A stretch of 16,671 bases of DNA from Acidobacteriota bacterium (lineage in GTDB: Bacteria > Acidobacteriota > Polarisedimenticolia > J045), in contig JAMOQA010000179.1 of assembly GCA_027064265.1 (NCBI GenBank), positions 1-16,671 on the forward strand. Direction: 5' to 3'. The stretch's first letter is position 1. Each line of letters begins with the position of its first letter. Made by a program: the position numbers and the translations under genes. Below are positions 9,168 through 16,040 of the stretch, piece by piece. A model generated the notes under the pieces. It saw nothing but the letters and a program-made list of their open reading frames with translations. It did no database searches and was not told the DNA's origin.

Positions 9168-9680
9168 GTGGTCGGGGAGCGTCCACCGGACCAGGCTCCC
9201 GGGCCTCCCCCGGGAGCCGTTCCGCTCTCCGAGGCCGTTGCCTGGCGCGAGTCCCTCCGTGCTCGGGGCTTACGCCTTGCTTTCACCAACGGCTGCTTCG
9301 ACCTGCTCCACGCCGGCCACGTGCGGTTGCTGACCGCCGCCCGGCACGCCGCCGACGCCCTGGTCGTCGCCGTGAACGACGACGCCTCGGTGCGGCGCCT
9401 CAAGGGACCGGCCCGCCCGATCGTTCCCGCCGCCGAGCGGGCGGAGCTCCTCGCCGCCCTCGAGCCGGTCGACCGGGTGGTCCTGTTCGGCGAGGACACC
9501 CCCCTCGAGACGATCCTCGCCCTCCGGCCGGACGTGCTGGTCAAGGGGGCGGACTGGCCGGAGGACCGGATCGTCGGGGCACCGGAGGTCCGCTCGTGGG
9601 GCGGGGAGGTGCTCCGGGTCCCCCTCGCGGCCGGTCTCTCGACGACGAACCTCGTGGAGCGGATCCTGCGGGGGGCCTGA
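9168..9680 (+). CDS. rfaE2: D-glycero-beta-D-manno-heptose 1-phosphate adenylyltransferase (RfaE2-type)
   Basis: 170 aa from a GTG start at 9168; no later in-frame start precedes the conserved core, and the length suits the stand-alone family (about 160). It transfers AMP from ATP to heptose 1-phosphate to give ADP-heptose for LPS inner core or other heptosylated glycans. Seen: 'FTNGCFDLLHAGH' (39-51), whose HAGH is the nucleotidyltransferase HxGH motif; 'AVNDDASVRRLKGPARPIVPAAERAELL' (68-95); 'DVLVKGADW' (122-130); and 'GLSTTNLVERI' (156-166). This corresponds to the C-terminal half of HldE; the kinase half (RfaE1) is not in the window. The ribosome site is weak, and the start lies 8 bp past the previous stop, consistent with translational coupling. 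Closest alternative: another small cytidylyl/adenylyltransferase such as the glycerol-3-phosphate type, but 'VLVKGADW' argues for the heptose enzyme. Confidence 0.88.
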   Translation: MVGERPPDQAPGPPPGAVPLSEAVAWRESLRARGLRLAFTNGCFDLLHAGHVRLLTAARHAADALVVAVNDDASVRRLKGPARPIVPAAERAELLAALEPVDRVVLFGEDTPLETILALRPDVLVKGADWPEDRIVGAPEVRSWGGEVLRVPLAAGLSTTNLVERILRGA

Positions 9681-9741
9681 GCGGCCCGGCCCTTCGCCGG
9701 TCCGCGGTCGTGCCGGGTGGTTCGCCCCCGTTCCCGGGACC

Positions 9742-9780
9742 TATCCTTGGAACGAGGGCCGGCCCCGACCGGGGGCCGGC
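9742..9780 (+). promoter_or_regulatory. Possible -10 element plus 9-bp stem-loop before the O-antigen ligase gene
   Basis: TATCCT at 9742-9747 is identical to the -10 of the atp promoter, but no good -35 lies 16-18 bases upstream. Starting 10 bases later is a perfect inverted repeat, GCCGGCCCC (9758-9766) and GGGGCCGGC (9772-9780) with a 5-base loop, ending immediately before the GCGGAGG ribosome site. In a transcript this very stable stem would sit at the 5' end and crowd the ribosome site of the gene starting at 9792. It lacks a T-tract, so it does not look like an ordinary terminator for rfaE2. Confidence 0.4.
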
Positions 9781-9791
9781 GCGGAGGACCC

Positions 9792-11279
9792 GTGACCGTC
9801 GCCGCCGGCCGCCAGCTCGACCGATCCGCCCCTTCCGGGGAGGGAGGAGAGGGGTCCGGGCGTCTCGCCTGGGCCAACGAGCTGTTCCTGGTCGGCATCC
9901 TCCTCGCCGCGGCGGGGATCGGGTGGGCCTTTCCCTTCCGGTCGGTCAAGTTCGGGCTGATCGCCTTCTTCGCCGTCGTGATGACGATCCAGGCGCTCCA
10001 GCGCCCGGCGGTCGCCCTGGCGCTGACGGTGGCCGGGATCCCGGCGATGGGGCTGATCCCGCCCGACATCATCCCGATCCGCGGGGTCAATCCCGAGACC
10101 CTCCTGATCCTCTTCCTCCTCTTCCTCTGGGCCCGGGCGAACCAGCTGTACGGCAAGGAGTCCCTGCGGAGTTTCGTCGCCAGGTTCCTGCTCCTGTACG
10201 CCCTCCTGATCCTCGTCTCGTCGTTCCGCTCGTGGCTGATCTGGAAGGTGTCCCTGTTCAACATCCTGGCCGCGGCGAAGAACCACCTGAGCTACATGGT
10301 CTTCTACGGGACGGCCTACCACGTGCTCCGGGACCGGCGTGATCACCGGCTGGTCCTGCTGATGAGCTCGGCTTCCCTCTTCCTCGTCAGCCTCCAGGCG
10401 ATCAACATGTCCTGGCTGGCGTTCTTCGCGGGGAACCTGGAGCGACACCGGGCCGGCTCGATGCTCGCCCAGCAGCCGAACATCTTCGGGGGCGCCCTCG
10501 CCCTCTACCTGCCCCTCCTGATCCTCCTCGCGATCAACCGGATCGGGCACCGCTTCTGGAACCTGTGGTTCATGACCGTGACCGGCGCCGTCGGCTTCGC
10601 CCTGATCCTGACCCTTTCCCGCGGGGCCTGGGCCGGGGCGGCGGCGGCGATCGTCTTCCTCGCGGTCTTCTGGGACCGCAAGCTCCTCGTCCTGCTGCTC
10701 GTGATGGCCGCCTCCTGGCAGGTCTGGTTGCCCCAGGAGGCGGTGGACCGCGTGAAGAAGACGACCCAGGTGGAGGGGAGCAACGCGGACCTGGCGATGG
10801 GCGACCAGGTGGTCGAGGACTCCGCGCAGATGCGGGTGGAGCAGTACAAGTCGCTCCCGGCGATGATGCGCGACCACCCGATCCTCGGGTGGGGATACAA
10901 GTCCTACCCGGACGTCTTCGAGAAGTACGGCACGCTGAAGCGGCGGAAGGGAGCCCATACCACCTACTGCCTCATCGGCACCGAGGAGGGCGTCATCGGC
11001 CTCGTCGTCCTGCTGCTGCTGCTGGGGGCGATCTTCTTCACGGCGATGAAGGCCGCGTACGCCTTCGAGGAGCCCTTCTATCGACAACTGGCCGCGGGGC
11101 TCGGGGCAGGGATCCTGTCGATGGCGATCTGCATGCTCGCCGGCTCCCGGTTCGAGTCCCAGATCATCTACGTCTACTTCTGGACCCTCCTGGCGGTCGT
11201 GGAGCGGGAGTACGATCTCCTGCGCCTCGCCGGGGAGCGGGACGGGGCGCGGCCGCAGCTCGTCCAGGCCGCCCGCTGA
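9792..11279 (+). CDS. O-antigen ligase/polymerase family membrane protein (Wzy_C-type)
   Basis: 495 aa from GTG at 9792, chosen for GGAGG at 9783-9787, five bases from the start; 25 further upstream codons in frame lack a ribosome site and overlap the stem-loop. The protein is very hydrophobic, with roughly 11-13 transmembrane segments. Seen: 'LSRGAW' (275-280) at the start of the Wzy_C core; a large soluble loop between segments at about 315-395 with 'MMRDHPILGWGYKSYP'; then 'GAHTTYCLIGTEEGVIGLVVLLLLL' containing H389. This 'HPILGxGxxxY ... H(N/T)xYL ... GxxGL' pattern is characteristic of O-antigen ligases (WaaL), polymerases (Wzy) and the glycan ligases related to them. The role is joining or extending undecaprenyl-linked glycan on the outer face of the inner membrane. 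Which glycan and acceptor cannot be told from sequence. Proximity to rfaE2 supports a surface-polysaccharide role. Confidence 0.82.
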   Translation: MTVAAGRQLDRSAPSGEGGEGSGRLAWANELFLVGILLAAAGIGWAFPFRSVKFGLIAFFAVVMTIQALQRPAVALALTVAGIPAMGLIPPDIIPIRGVNPETLLILFLLFLWARANQLYGKESLRSFVARFLLLYALLILVSSFRSWLIWKVSLFNILAAAKNHLSYMVFYGTAYHVLRDRRDHRLVLLMSSASLFLVSLQAINMSWLAFFAGNLERHRAGSMLAQQPNIFGGALALYLPLLILLAINRIGHRFWNLWFMTVTGAVGFALILTLSRGAWAGAAAAIVFLAVFWDRKLLVLLLVMAASWQVWLPQEAVDRVKKTTQVEGSNADLAMGDQVVEDSAQMRVEQYKSLPAMMRDHPILGWGYKSYPDVFEKYGTLKRRKGAHTTYCLIGTEEGVIGLVVLLLLLGAIFFTAMKAAYAFEEPFYRQLAAGLGAGILSMAICMLAGSRFESQIIYVYFWTLLAVVEREYDLLRLAGERDGARPQLVQAAR

Positions 11280-11347
11280 GCAGGTTGGCACGGAGGTTGC
11301 TCGTAAACGGGGGGAGGTTGCGGAGCCTCGGAGAGGAGATGCCCACC

Positions 11348-13435
11348 ATGACGCAGCACACGCGCCGGAGCACCATCCTGCTGATCGCCCTGCTGCTCGC
11401 CGCCCTGCCGGGGGCCACCCTGGCGGCGGACTGGTGGGTGCGGGCGGACGGCTCGGACTCCTGCGACGGTAAGGCGAACAGCCCGGCGGGAAGCGGAGGG
11501 AGCTGCGCGTTCCGCACGATCGCGAAGGCGATCGGCCGCGCCGGCTGCGGGGACACGGTCCACGTCGGCCCCGGGGACTATTTCGAGGACCGGATCCGGA
11601 TCACGAAATCGTGCACGGCGGCGAGTCCCCTGGTCATCGAGGGGGCCGGCATCGACAGCTCCTACTGGCTCGCCGGGGCGATCGACGTGGACGATTCCAC
11701 GTGCGAGCCGGATGGCACCCATGCTGGCGTCTACCGGTGTCGCCAGCCCGCCGGTACCGCGACGACGAACAGTCCTTCCGCTTGTGTCCTCCAGCGCCAC
11801 ACCACGGCGGTCTACTGGGAGGACGAGAACCACACCAGCGGTGACATGGTGGGGCCGGTGTGCCTGACGCGAAACACGAACGGTGCCGCCGACGTTGCGG
11901 GCAAGGAAGGGACCTACTACGAGGACGGCACGTACTACTGGATTCATCCCTGGGACGACCGGGATCCGCGGCAGGCGAATGGCACCGACTTCATCGCTGC
12001 CCGGTCGGTCTGCTCGAGCAGCAGCACGAAGCTGATTCACATCGAGGCGGACCACGTGACGTTGCGGAAGTTCACCATCGTCACGCCGTGCTACTCCGCG
12101 CTCGGCGTGCTCCCCGGGTCAGAGGGCACGGTTCTCGAAGACATCCACGTCTATGGAGGTCTGGTCTGGATCTACAACGGTTCCTCCGAAACGACGATCC
12201 GCCACTTCAAGGTGCTGAACACCTTGCGCCGCCCGAACAACATGGGCACGGTGACCGGGCAGTCGTGGGATGCTTTCAGCCAGTGCATGGTCAACCAGGG
12301 GCAGCACTTCACCTACGAGGACATCGAGACGTACGGTTGCCGCGAGGGCTTCAGCCTGGCGGGCGGCGCCGCGTACGGGACGATTGATGGGCTCTTTGTC
12401 CACGGGTCGTTCAACCATGGTCTCAAGATCCAGGACCCGACGACCCACGACATCACCATCCGCGACGCTCTCACCTACAACAATCAGGAAGCCGTCTTCA
12501 TCGAGTGCCCCTACAACATCAGCTTCGAGAACAGCACGTTCCCCTTCAACTCCGTGCTGATCCAGGGCAATCCGCACGGGGGATGCGGCGACAAGCCGAA
12601 GAACCTCGACTTCCACAACTGCATCATCAACCGGATGCTCTGGTTCCAGTACGACGGAGACACCTGGGCGAAGGGTGGACACGATCTCGACTACAACGTG
12701 TATATCGAGGACAACGGCAGGAACTACGTGCAGCGGAACATCGCACACGATCGTTCGATGTCGTTGCCGTCCTGGCAGAACTGGGCGGACGATCCGTGCC
12801 CCGACTGCACGCGCGATCCGCACAGCCGGACGGCGAAGCGGGCGGAGGTCTACATCCATTACATGGAGAATGACGACCGGCTGGATGCCGGGTACGACTT
12901 CGATCTGAAGGAGGACAGCCCGGTCGTCGGGATCTCGTCCTCGAGCTGGGGTGACGGCGTCGACATCGAGGGAGTGACCCGTTCCACCCCCCGAGACCCG
13001 GGTGCGTACGATCACACCGAGGGGAGCGGAGGTGGCGGCAGTCCGACCCCCGCCTGCTCCGACGGCGTCGACAACGACGGGGACGGCGCGGTCGACTACC
13101 CGGACGACTTCGGGTGCTCCTCGGCGGACGACGACTCCGAGGTCGGGAATACCGCGTGTTCCGACGGCGTCGACAACGACGGGGACGGCAAGGTGGACCA
13201 GGCCGACGGGAACTGCACGTCCCGCACCGACGACAGCGAGAGCCGCTGCGGGGACGGCGTGCGGGAGCCGGGCGCCGAGGAGTGCGACGGGAGCGACCTG
13301 GGCGACGCCACCTGCGAGTCCCTCGGGCACGACGCGGGTACCCTCGCGTGCGATTCCACCTGCCACTACGACGAGAGCGCCTGCAACGACCGGCCGGGAA
13401 CGCCCGAGAACCTTCACCGGACGGACACGCACTGA
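11348..13435 (+). CDS. Secreted right-handed beta-helix protein with Asp-rich repeats and Cys-rich tail
   Basis: 695 aa. The start at 11348 has AGGAG at 11334-11338; an in-frame ATG at 11339 is the alternative. Residues 1-26 form a Sec signal peptide (RR, hydrophobic core, cut near 'TLA|AD'). From 28: 'WWVRADGSDSCDG' and 'FRTIAKAIGRAGCGDTVHVGPGDY', the opening of pectate-lyase-like/DUF1565 parallel beta-helix proteins, with Cys- and Asn-rich rungs to about 515 and the closing 'DFDLKEDSPVV' (517-527). A Gly/Ser/Pro linker (about 558-568) leads to two copies of 'CSDGVDNDGDG' (C570 and C604), calcium-site-like DxDxDG motifs, then a 'CGDGVREPG..ECDG...C...C' module (634-679) of the kind common in Myxococcota surface proteins. 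It ends with 'PGTPENLHRTDTH', which looks like the first strand of a fibronectin-III-like domain cut short. No catalytic residues can be assigned, so it could be a lyase, an epimerase or simply an adhesin. Third codon positions are less GC-biased than in the atp genes. Confidence 0.85.
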   Translation: MTQHTRRSTILLIALLLAALPGATLAADWWVRADGSDSCDGKANSPAGSGGSCAFRTIAKAIGRAGCGDTVHVGPGDYFEDRIRITKSCTAASPLVIEGAGIDSSYWLAGAIDVDDSTCEPDGTHAGVYRCRQPAGTATTNSPSACVLQRHTTAVYWEDENHTSGDMVGPVCLTRNTNGAADVAGKEGTYYEDGTYYWIHPWDDRDPRQANGTDFIAARSVCSSSSTKLIHIEADHVTLRKFTIVTPCYSALGVLPGSEGTVLEDIHVYGGLVWIYNGSSETTIRHFKVLNTLRRPNNMGTVTGQSWDAFSQCMVNQGQHFTYEDIETYGCREGFSLAGGAAYGTIDGLFVHGSFNHGLKIQDPTTHDITIRDALTYNNQEAVFIECPYNISFENSTFPFNSVLIQGNPHGGCGDKPKNLDFHNCIINRMLWFQYDGDTWAKGGHDLDYNVYIEDNGRNYVQRNIAHDRSMSLPSWQNWADDPCPDCTRDPHSRTAKRAEVYIHYMENDDRLDAGYDFDLKEDSPVVGISSSSWGDGVDIEGVTRSTPRDPGAYDHTEGSGGGGSPTPACSDGVDNDGDGAVDYPDDFGCSSADDDSEVGNTACSDGVDNDGDGKVDQADGNCTSRTDDSESRCGDGVREPGAEECDGSDLGDATCESLGHDAGTLACDSTCHYDESACNDRPGTPENLHRTDTH
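13058..13189 (+). repeat. 30-bp direct repeat encoding the DGVDNDGDG modules
   Basis: The 30 bases at 13058-13087 and 13160-13189 are identical, with starts 102 bases (34 codons) apart. They encode Ser-Asp-Gly-Val-Asp-Asn-Asp-Gly-Asp-Gly twice, inside the tail of the beta-helix gene. Identity at synonymous positions points to recent tandem duplication or gene conversion of one module, not ancient divergence. Confidence 0.9.
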
Positions 13436-16021
13436 TCAGGCCGGAGAGACCTCCCGGAGGGCCGCGAGCAGTTCCCCGCGGCGCCACGGCTTGTGGAGAA
13501 AGGCCGTCGGGCCTCCCGTGTCCCGGAACCCGCCCTCGTCCCAGCCGCTGGTCAGGATGACCGGCAGGTCGGGCCACCGCTCCCGGATCCGCGCGAGGCA
13601 GTGCCGCCCGTCCATCCGGGGCATCGTCAGGTCGAGGAGGACCAGCCGCACCCGGTCCCCGAGGGTCTCCAGGGTCTCGAGGGCCTCGACGCCGTCGTTC
13701 GCGGTGACGACGTCGTAGCCGAGCTCGGCCAGCATCCGGGCGCCGACGTCGCGGACGGGTTCCTCGTCGTCGACGACGAGCGCCGTCCCGTGGCCGCGCC
13801 AGGTGCCGTCCTCCACCTCCGGGGCGGGCGGAAGATCGGGGGCGGTCCCGGAACTCGCCGGGAACCACACGGTGACCGTCGTGCCCTCGCCCGGGGCCGA
13901 CGCGACATCGATTGCAGCCCCGTGGATGCGCAGGATGCCGGCGACGGCGGCCATCCCGATCCCGCGCCCGGGCCGCTTCGTCGAGAAGAAGGGGTCGAAG
14001 ATCTTCTGGCGGACCTCGTCGTCCATCCCCTTTCCGTCGTCGGTCACCTGGAGGCGGACGTACGTGCCTCCGCCCGGCGGCTCGCCGTGGCCGAAGTGGA
14101 GCCCGGGCGGCAGGTCCGCCGCCGCGACCGCCTCGAGGGAGATACGCACCGTGCCCGGGCGAGCCTCGAGCGCTTCCGCCGCGTTGGTCACCAGGTTGAG
14201 GATCACCTGGCGGAGCTGGGTCGGGTCTCCCTCGACGAGGGGGAGCCCCTCGCCGAACGTCATCTCCAGGGAGACGTTCCGGCCCGCCGAGGTCCGGAGC
14301 AGCTCCACCATCTCCTGGACGAGCCGCCCGAGGTCGACGAGGCGGCGCTCCATCGGCCCCCGCCCCGCGTAGGCGAGCATCTGGCGGCACAGGTCGGCGG
14401 CGCGCCGGCCGGCCCGGAGGATTCCCTCGAGGGGGCGACGGGCCTCGTGTTCCTCGGGAAGCGAGAGCAGCGCGAGGTCCGCGTTGCCGAGGATCCCGAC
14501 GAGCAGGTTGTTGAAGTCGTGGGCGATCCCGCCGGCGAGGACGCCGAGGCTCTCCAGCTTCTGGACGTGCTGGAGCTGGGTCTCCAGGCGCCTCCGGGTC
14601 TCGACGAACTGGAGCCGGCTGAGCACCTGCGCCACCTGGTCCGCGATCGCGCGGAAGAGGGCCGCGCCCTCCCGGCCCGCGACGCAGTCCTTCCGGGACG
14701 TGCAGCCGATGCCGAACGTGCCGATCCGCTGCCCGGCGACCACCAGCGGTTGCCAGGACGTCGCGCGGTACCCGAGCCGGGGCGGGAAGCAGGCGGCGTC
14801 CGCGGGACAGCTCTCCCTGCCCCGGGGCCCGGAGATCGTCGTGGCGCTCGTGCCCGAGGGACAGGAACACCTGGTGCGGACCGGTTCGGGATGGGGCCCC
14901 GGTCCGGGGGGCAGGGCGACCAGCTGTCCTTCCTCGTCTCCCTTCTCGGGCGCGATCCAGATCCAGGTGCCCACCGGTCCGAAGTGCCGGGTCACCTGCT
15001 CGTGGGCGAGGAAGAGCAGGTCGTCGACCGATCCCACCTGGTGAAGGGTCTTCGCCCAGTCGAGCAGGTCCCGGCCGCGCCGCTCCCGGCCGCGGAGCAG
15101 GATGTGCCGCCGCCCCAGGTCCCCGAGAAGGACGGAGGCGACCAGGGCGAGGAGCAGGCCGAGCAGGAGGAGCCACTCGTCGGCCCGCGAGCGGGTCATC
15201 GCCAGGTGGCTCGCGCTGGGCGCGACGACCAGCTCCCAGGGCCGGTCGAGGAGGTGGACCGTGACCCGCTGGCTGAACTCGGGGGAAGGAGGCGGGCCGC
15301 CGGCCGGCCAGCGGGCGACGGTCCTGCCGGAAGCGGGGCTCCCGCCGCCGGGCGCCTCGCGGATCTCGAGGACGAACCGGTCCCGGACCTGCTCGGAGCG
15401 GAACCAGCGATCGAGCACCCGGTCGATGCGGAAGACGCCGTTGACGAAGCCGAGGAGCCGTCCGTCGCCGCGGGCGCGCACCGGGAGGTAGGTGGCGAAC
15501 CCCCGGCCGCCCTGGAGGAGGGAGACCACGGGGGTCCTTGCCGGGCGGCCGGACGAGGCGGCGCGGCGGAGCGCCCCGGGGACGGCCGGGTCGGGATGGC
15601 GCAGGAGGTTGCGGCCCAGGGCGGCCTCGTTCCCTTCCCGGGGCAGGACGGCCCGGATCGTTCCGTCCGGGTCCACCCAGTTGATCGCCTGGAAGCCCGG
15701 GTATTGCTCGAGGATCCTCCCGGCGATGCCGCGGAAGAACGGCTCGGAGAACTCGCCGCGCGTCCTCATGTGGGCCGCGAGGAGCTGGAGGGCACCGATT
15801 CGCCCGGCCAGCCACGTTTCCATGCGCAGGCGCACCAGCTCGCCGACGACCCGGGTTTCCACCCGGAGACGGTTCACCTCGCTGCGGTGGGAGTGGTTCC
15901 AGAGCAGGAAGAGACCGGCGGAGAAGAGCAGGAAGAACCCCAGCGGCAGGGCCACCGCCTGCACGGCGAAGAACAGCCGTTCCTGCGAGGACCGCTCGAG
16001 CACCCTCGGGTCCCTTCCCAT
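13436..16021 (-). CDS. Membrane-bound hybrid sensor histidine kinase with receiver domain
   Basis: 861 aa. Seen in order: transmembrane segment 17-41; periplasmic sensor about 42-282 with 'FQAINWVDPDGTIRAVLPREGNEAALG' (in 110-136), a Cache/CHASE-type signature; transmembrane segment 283-300; a GAF-like domain at about 325-470 with six cysteines (C385, C387, C405, C411, C440, C446); HisKA 'SLGVLAGGIAHDFNN' with phospho-acceptor H501; ATPase domain with N box 'NLVTNAAEAL' (609-618), 'DDGKGMDD' (661-668), 'FDPFFSTK' (675-682) and 'GRGIGMA' (685-691); and receiver 743-861 with acidic pair D751/D752, phospho-acceptor D797 in 'LLDLTMP', T824 and K844. It autophosphorylates and passes phosphate to its own receiver. 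No separate regulator or HPt is nearby, so the output is unknown. The start at 16021 has no Shine-Dalgarno; it lies 19 bp past the sfsA stop. Convergent with the beta-helix gene, sharing no bases and leaving no gap. Confidence 0.93.
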   Translation of the reverse strand: MGRDPRVLERSSQERLFFAVQAVALPLGFFLLFSAGLFLLWNHSHRSEVNRLRVETRVVGELVRLRMETWLAGRIGALQLLAAHMRTRGEFSEPFFRGIAGRILEQYPGFQAINWVDPDGTIRAVLPREGNEAALGRNLLRHPDPAVPGALRRAASSGRPARTPVVSLLQGGRGFATYLPVRARGDGRLLGFVNGVFRIDRVLDRWFRSEQVRDRFVLEIREAPGGGSPASGRTVARWPAGGPPPSPEFSQRVTVHLLDRPWELVVAPSASHLAMTRSRADEWLLLLGLLLALVASVLLGDLGRRHILLRGRERRGRDLLDWAKTLHQVGSVDDLLFLAHEQVTRHFGPVGTWIWIAPEKGDEEGQLVALPPGPGPHPEPVRTRCSCPSGTSATTISGPRGRESCPADAACFPPRLGYRATSWQPLVVAGQRIGTFGIGCTSRKDCVAGREGAALFRAIADQVAQVLSRLQFVETRRRLETQLQHVQKLESLGVLAGGIAHDFNNLLVGILGNADLALLSLPEEHEARRPLEGILRAGRRAADLCRQMLAYAGRGPMERRLVDLGRLVQEMVELLRTSAGRNVSLEMTFGEGLPLVEGDPTQLRQVILNLVTNAAEALEARPGTVRISLEAVAAADLPPGLHFGHGEPPGGGTYVRLQVTDDGKGMDDEVRQKIFDPFFSTKRPGRGIGMAAVAGILRIHGAAIDVASAPGEGTTVTVWFPASSGTAPDLPPAPEVEDGTWRGHGTALVVDDEEPVRDVGARMLAELGYDVVTANDGVEALETLETLGDRVRLVLLDLTMPRMDGRHCLARIRERWPDLPVILTSGWDEGGFRDTGGPTAFLHKPWRRGELLAALREVSPA

Positions 16022-16027
16022 TCGCGG

Positions 16028-16033
16028 ATCATA
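16028..16033 (-). promoter_or_regulatory. Candidate -10 (TATGAT) just upstream of the kinase start
   Basis: Read on the minus strand, TATGAT (five of six matches to TATAAT) ends six bases before the kinase ATG, so transcription from it would begin at or next to the start codon and give a leaderless message. This would fit the missing Shine-Dalgarno. No -35-like hexamer is found at 16-18 bases upstream, so the alternative of read-through from sfsA is at least as likely. Confidence 0.25.
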
Positions 16034-16040
16034 CCAGAGC

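Noticed and set aside
9717..9791. Upstream GTG start of the O-antigen ligase gene
   Set aside because: No ribosome site at 9717, the added residues are Arg/Pro/Gly-rich and cover the stem-loop; the GTG at 9792 has GGAGG at good spacing.
13058..13189. Short direct repeat as a CRISPR-like array
   Set aside because: Only two copies, in frame within a protein-coding gene, and the spacer is coding sequence; there are no cas genes.
12627..15815. A 1062-codon minus-strand frame
   Set aside because: It is an alternative frame of the hybrid kinase gene running on into the beta-helix gene; the kinase frame carries all the family motifs, this one only Arg/Pro/Gly-rich sequence.
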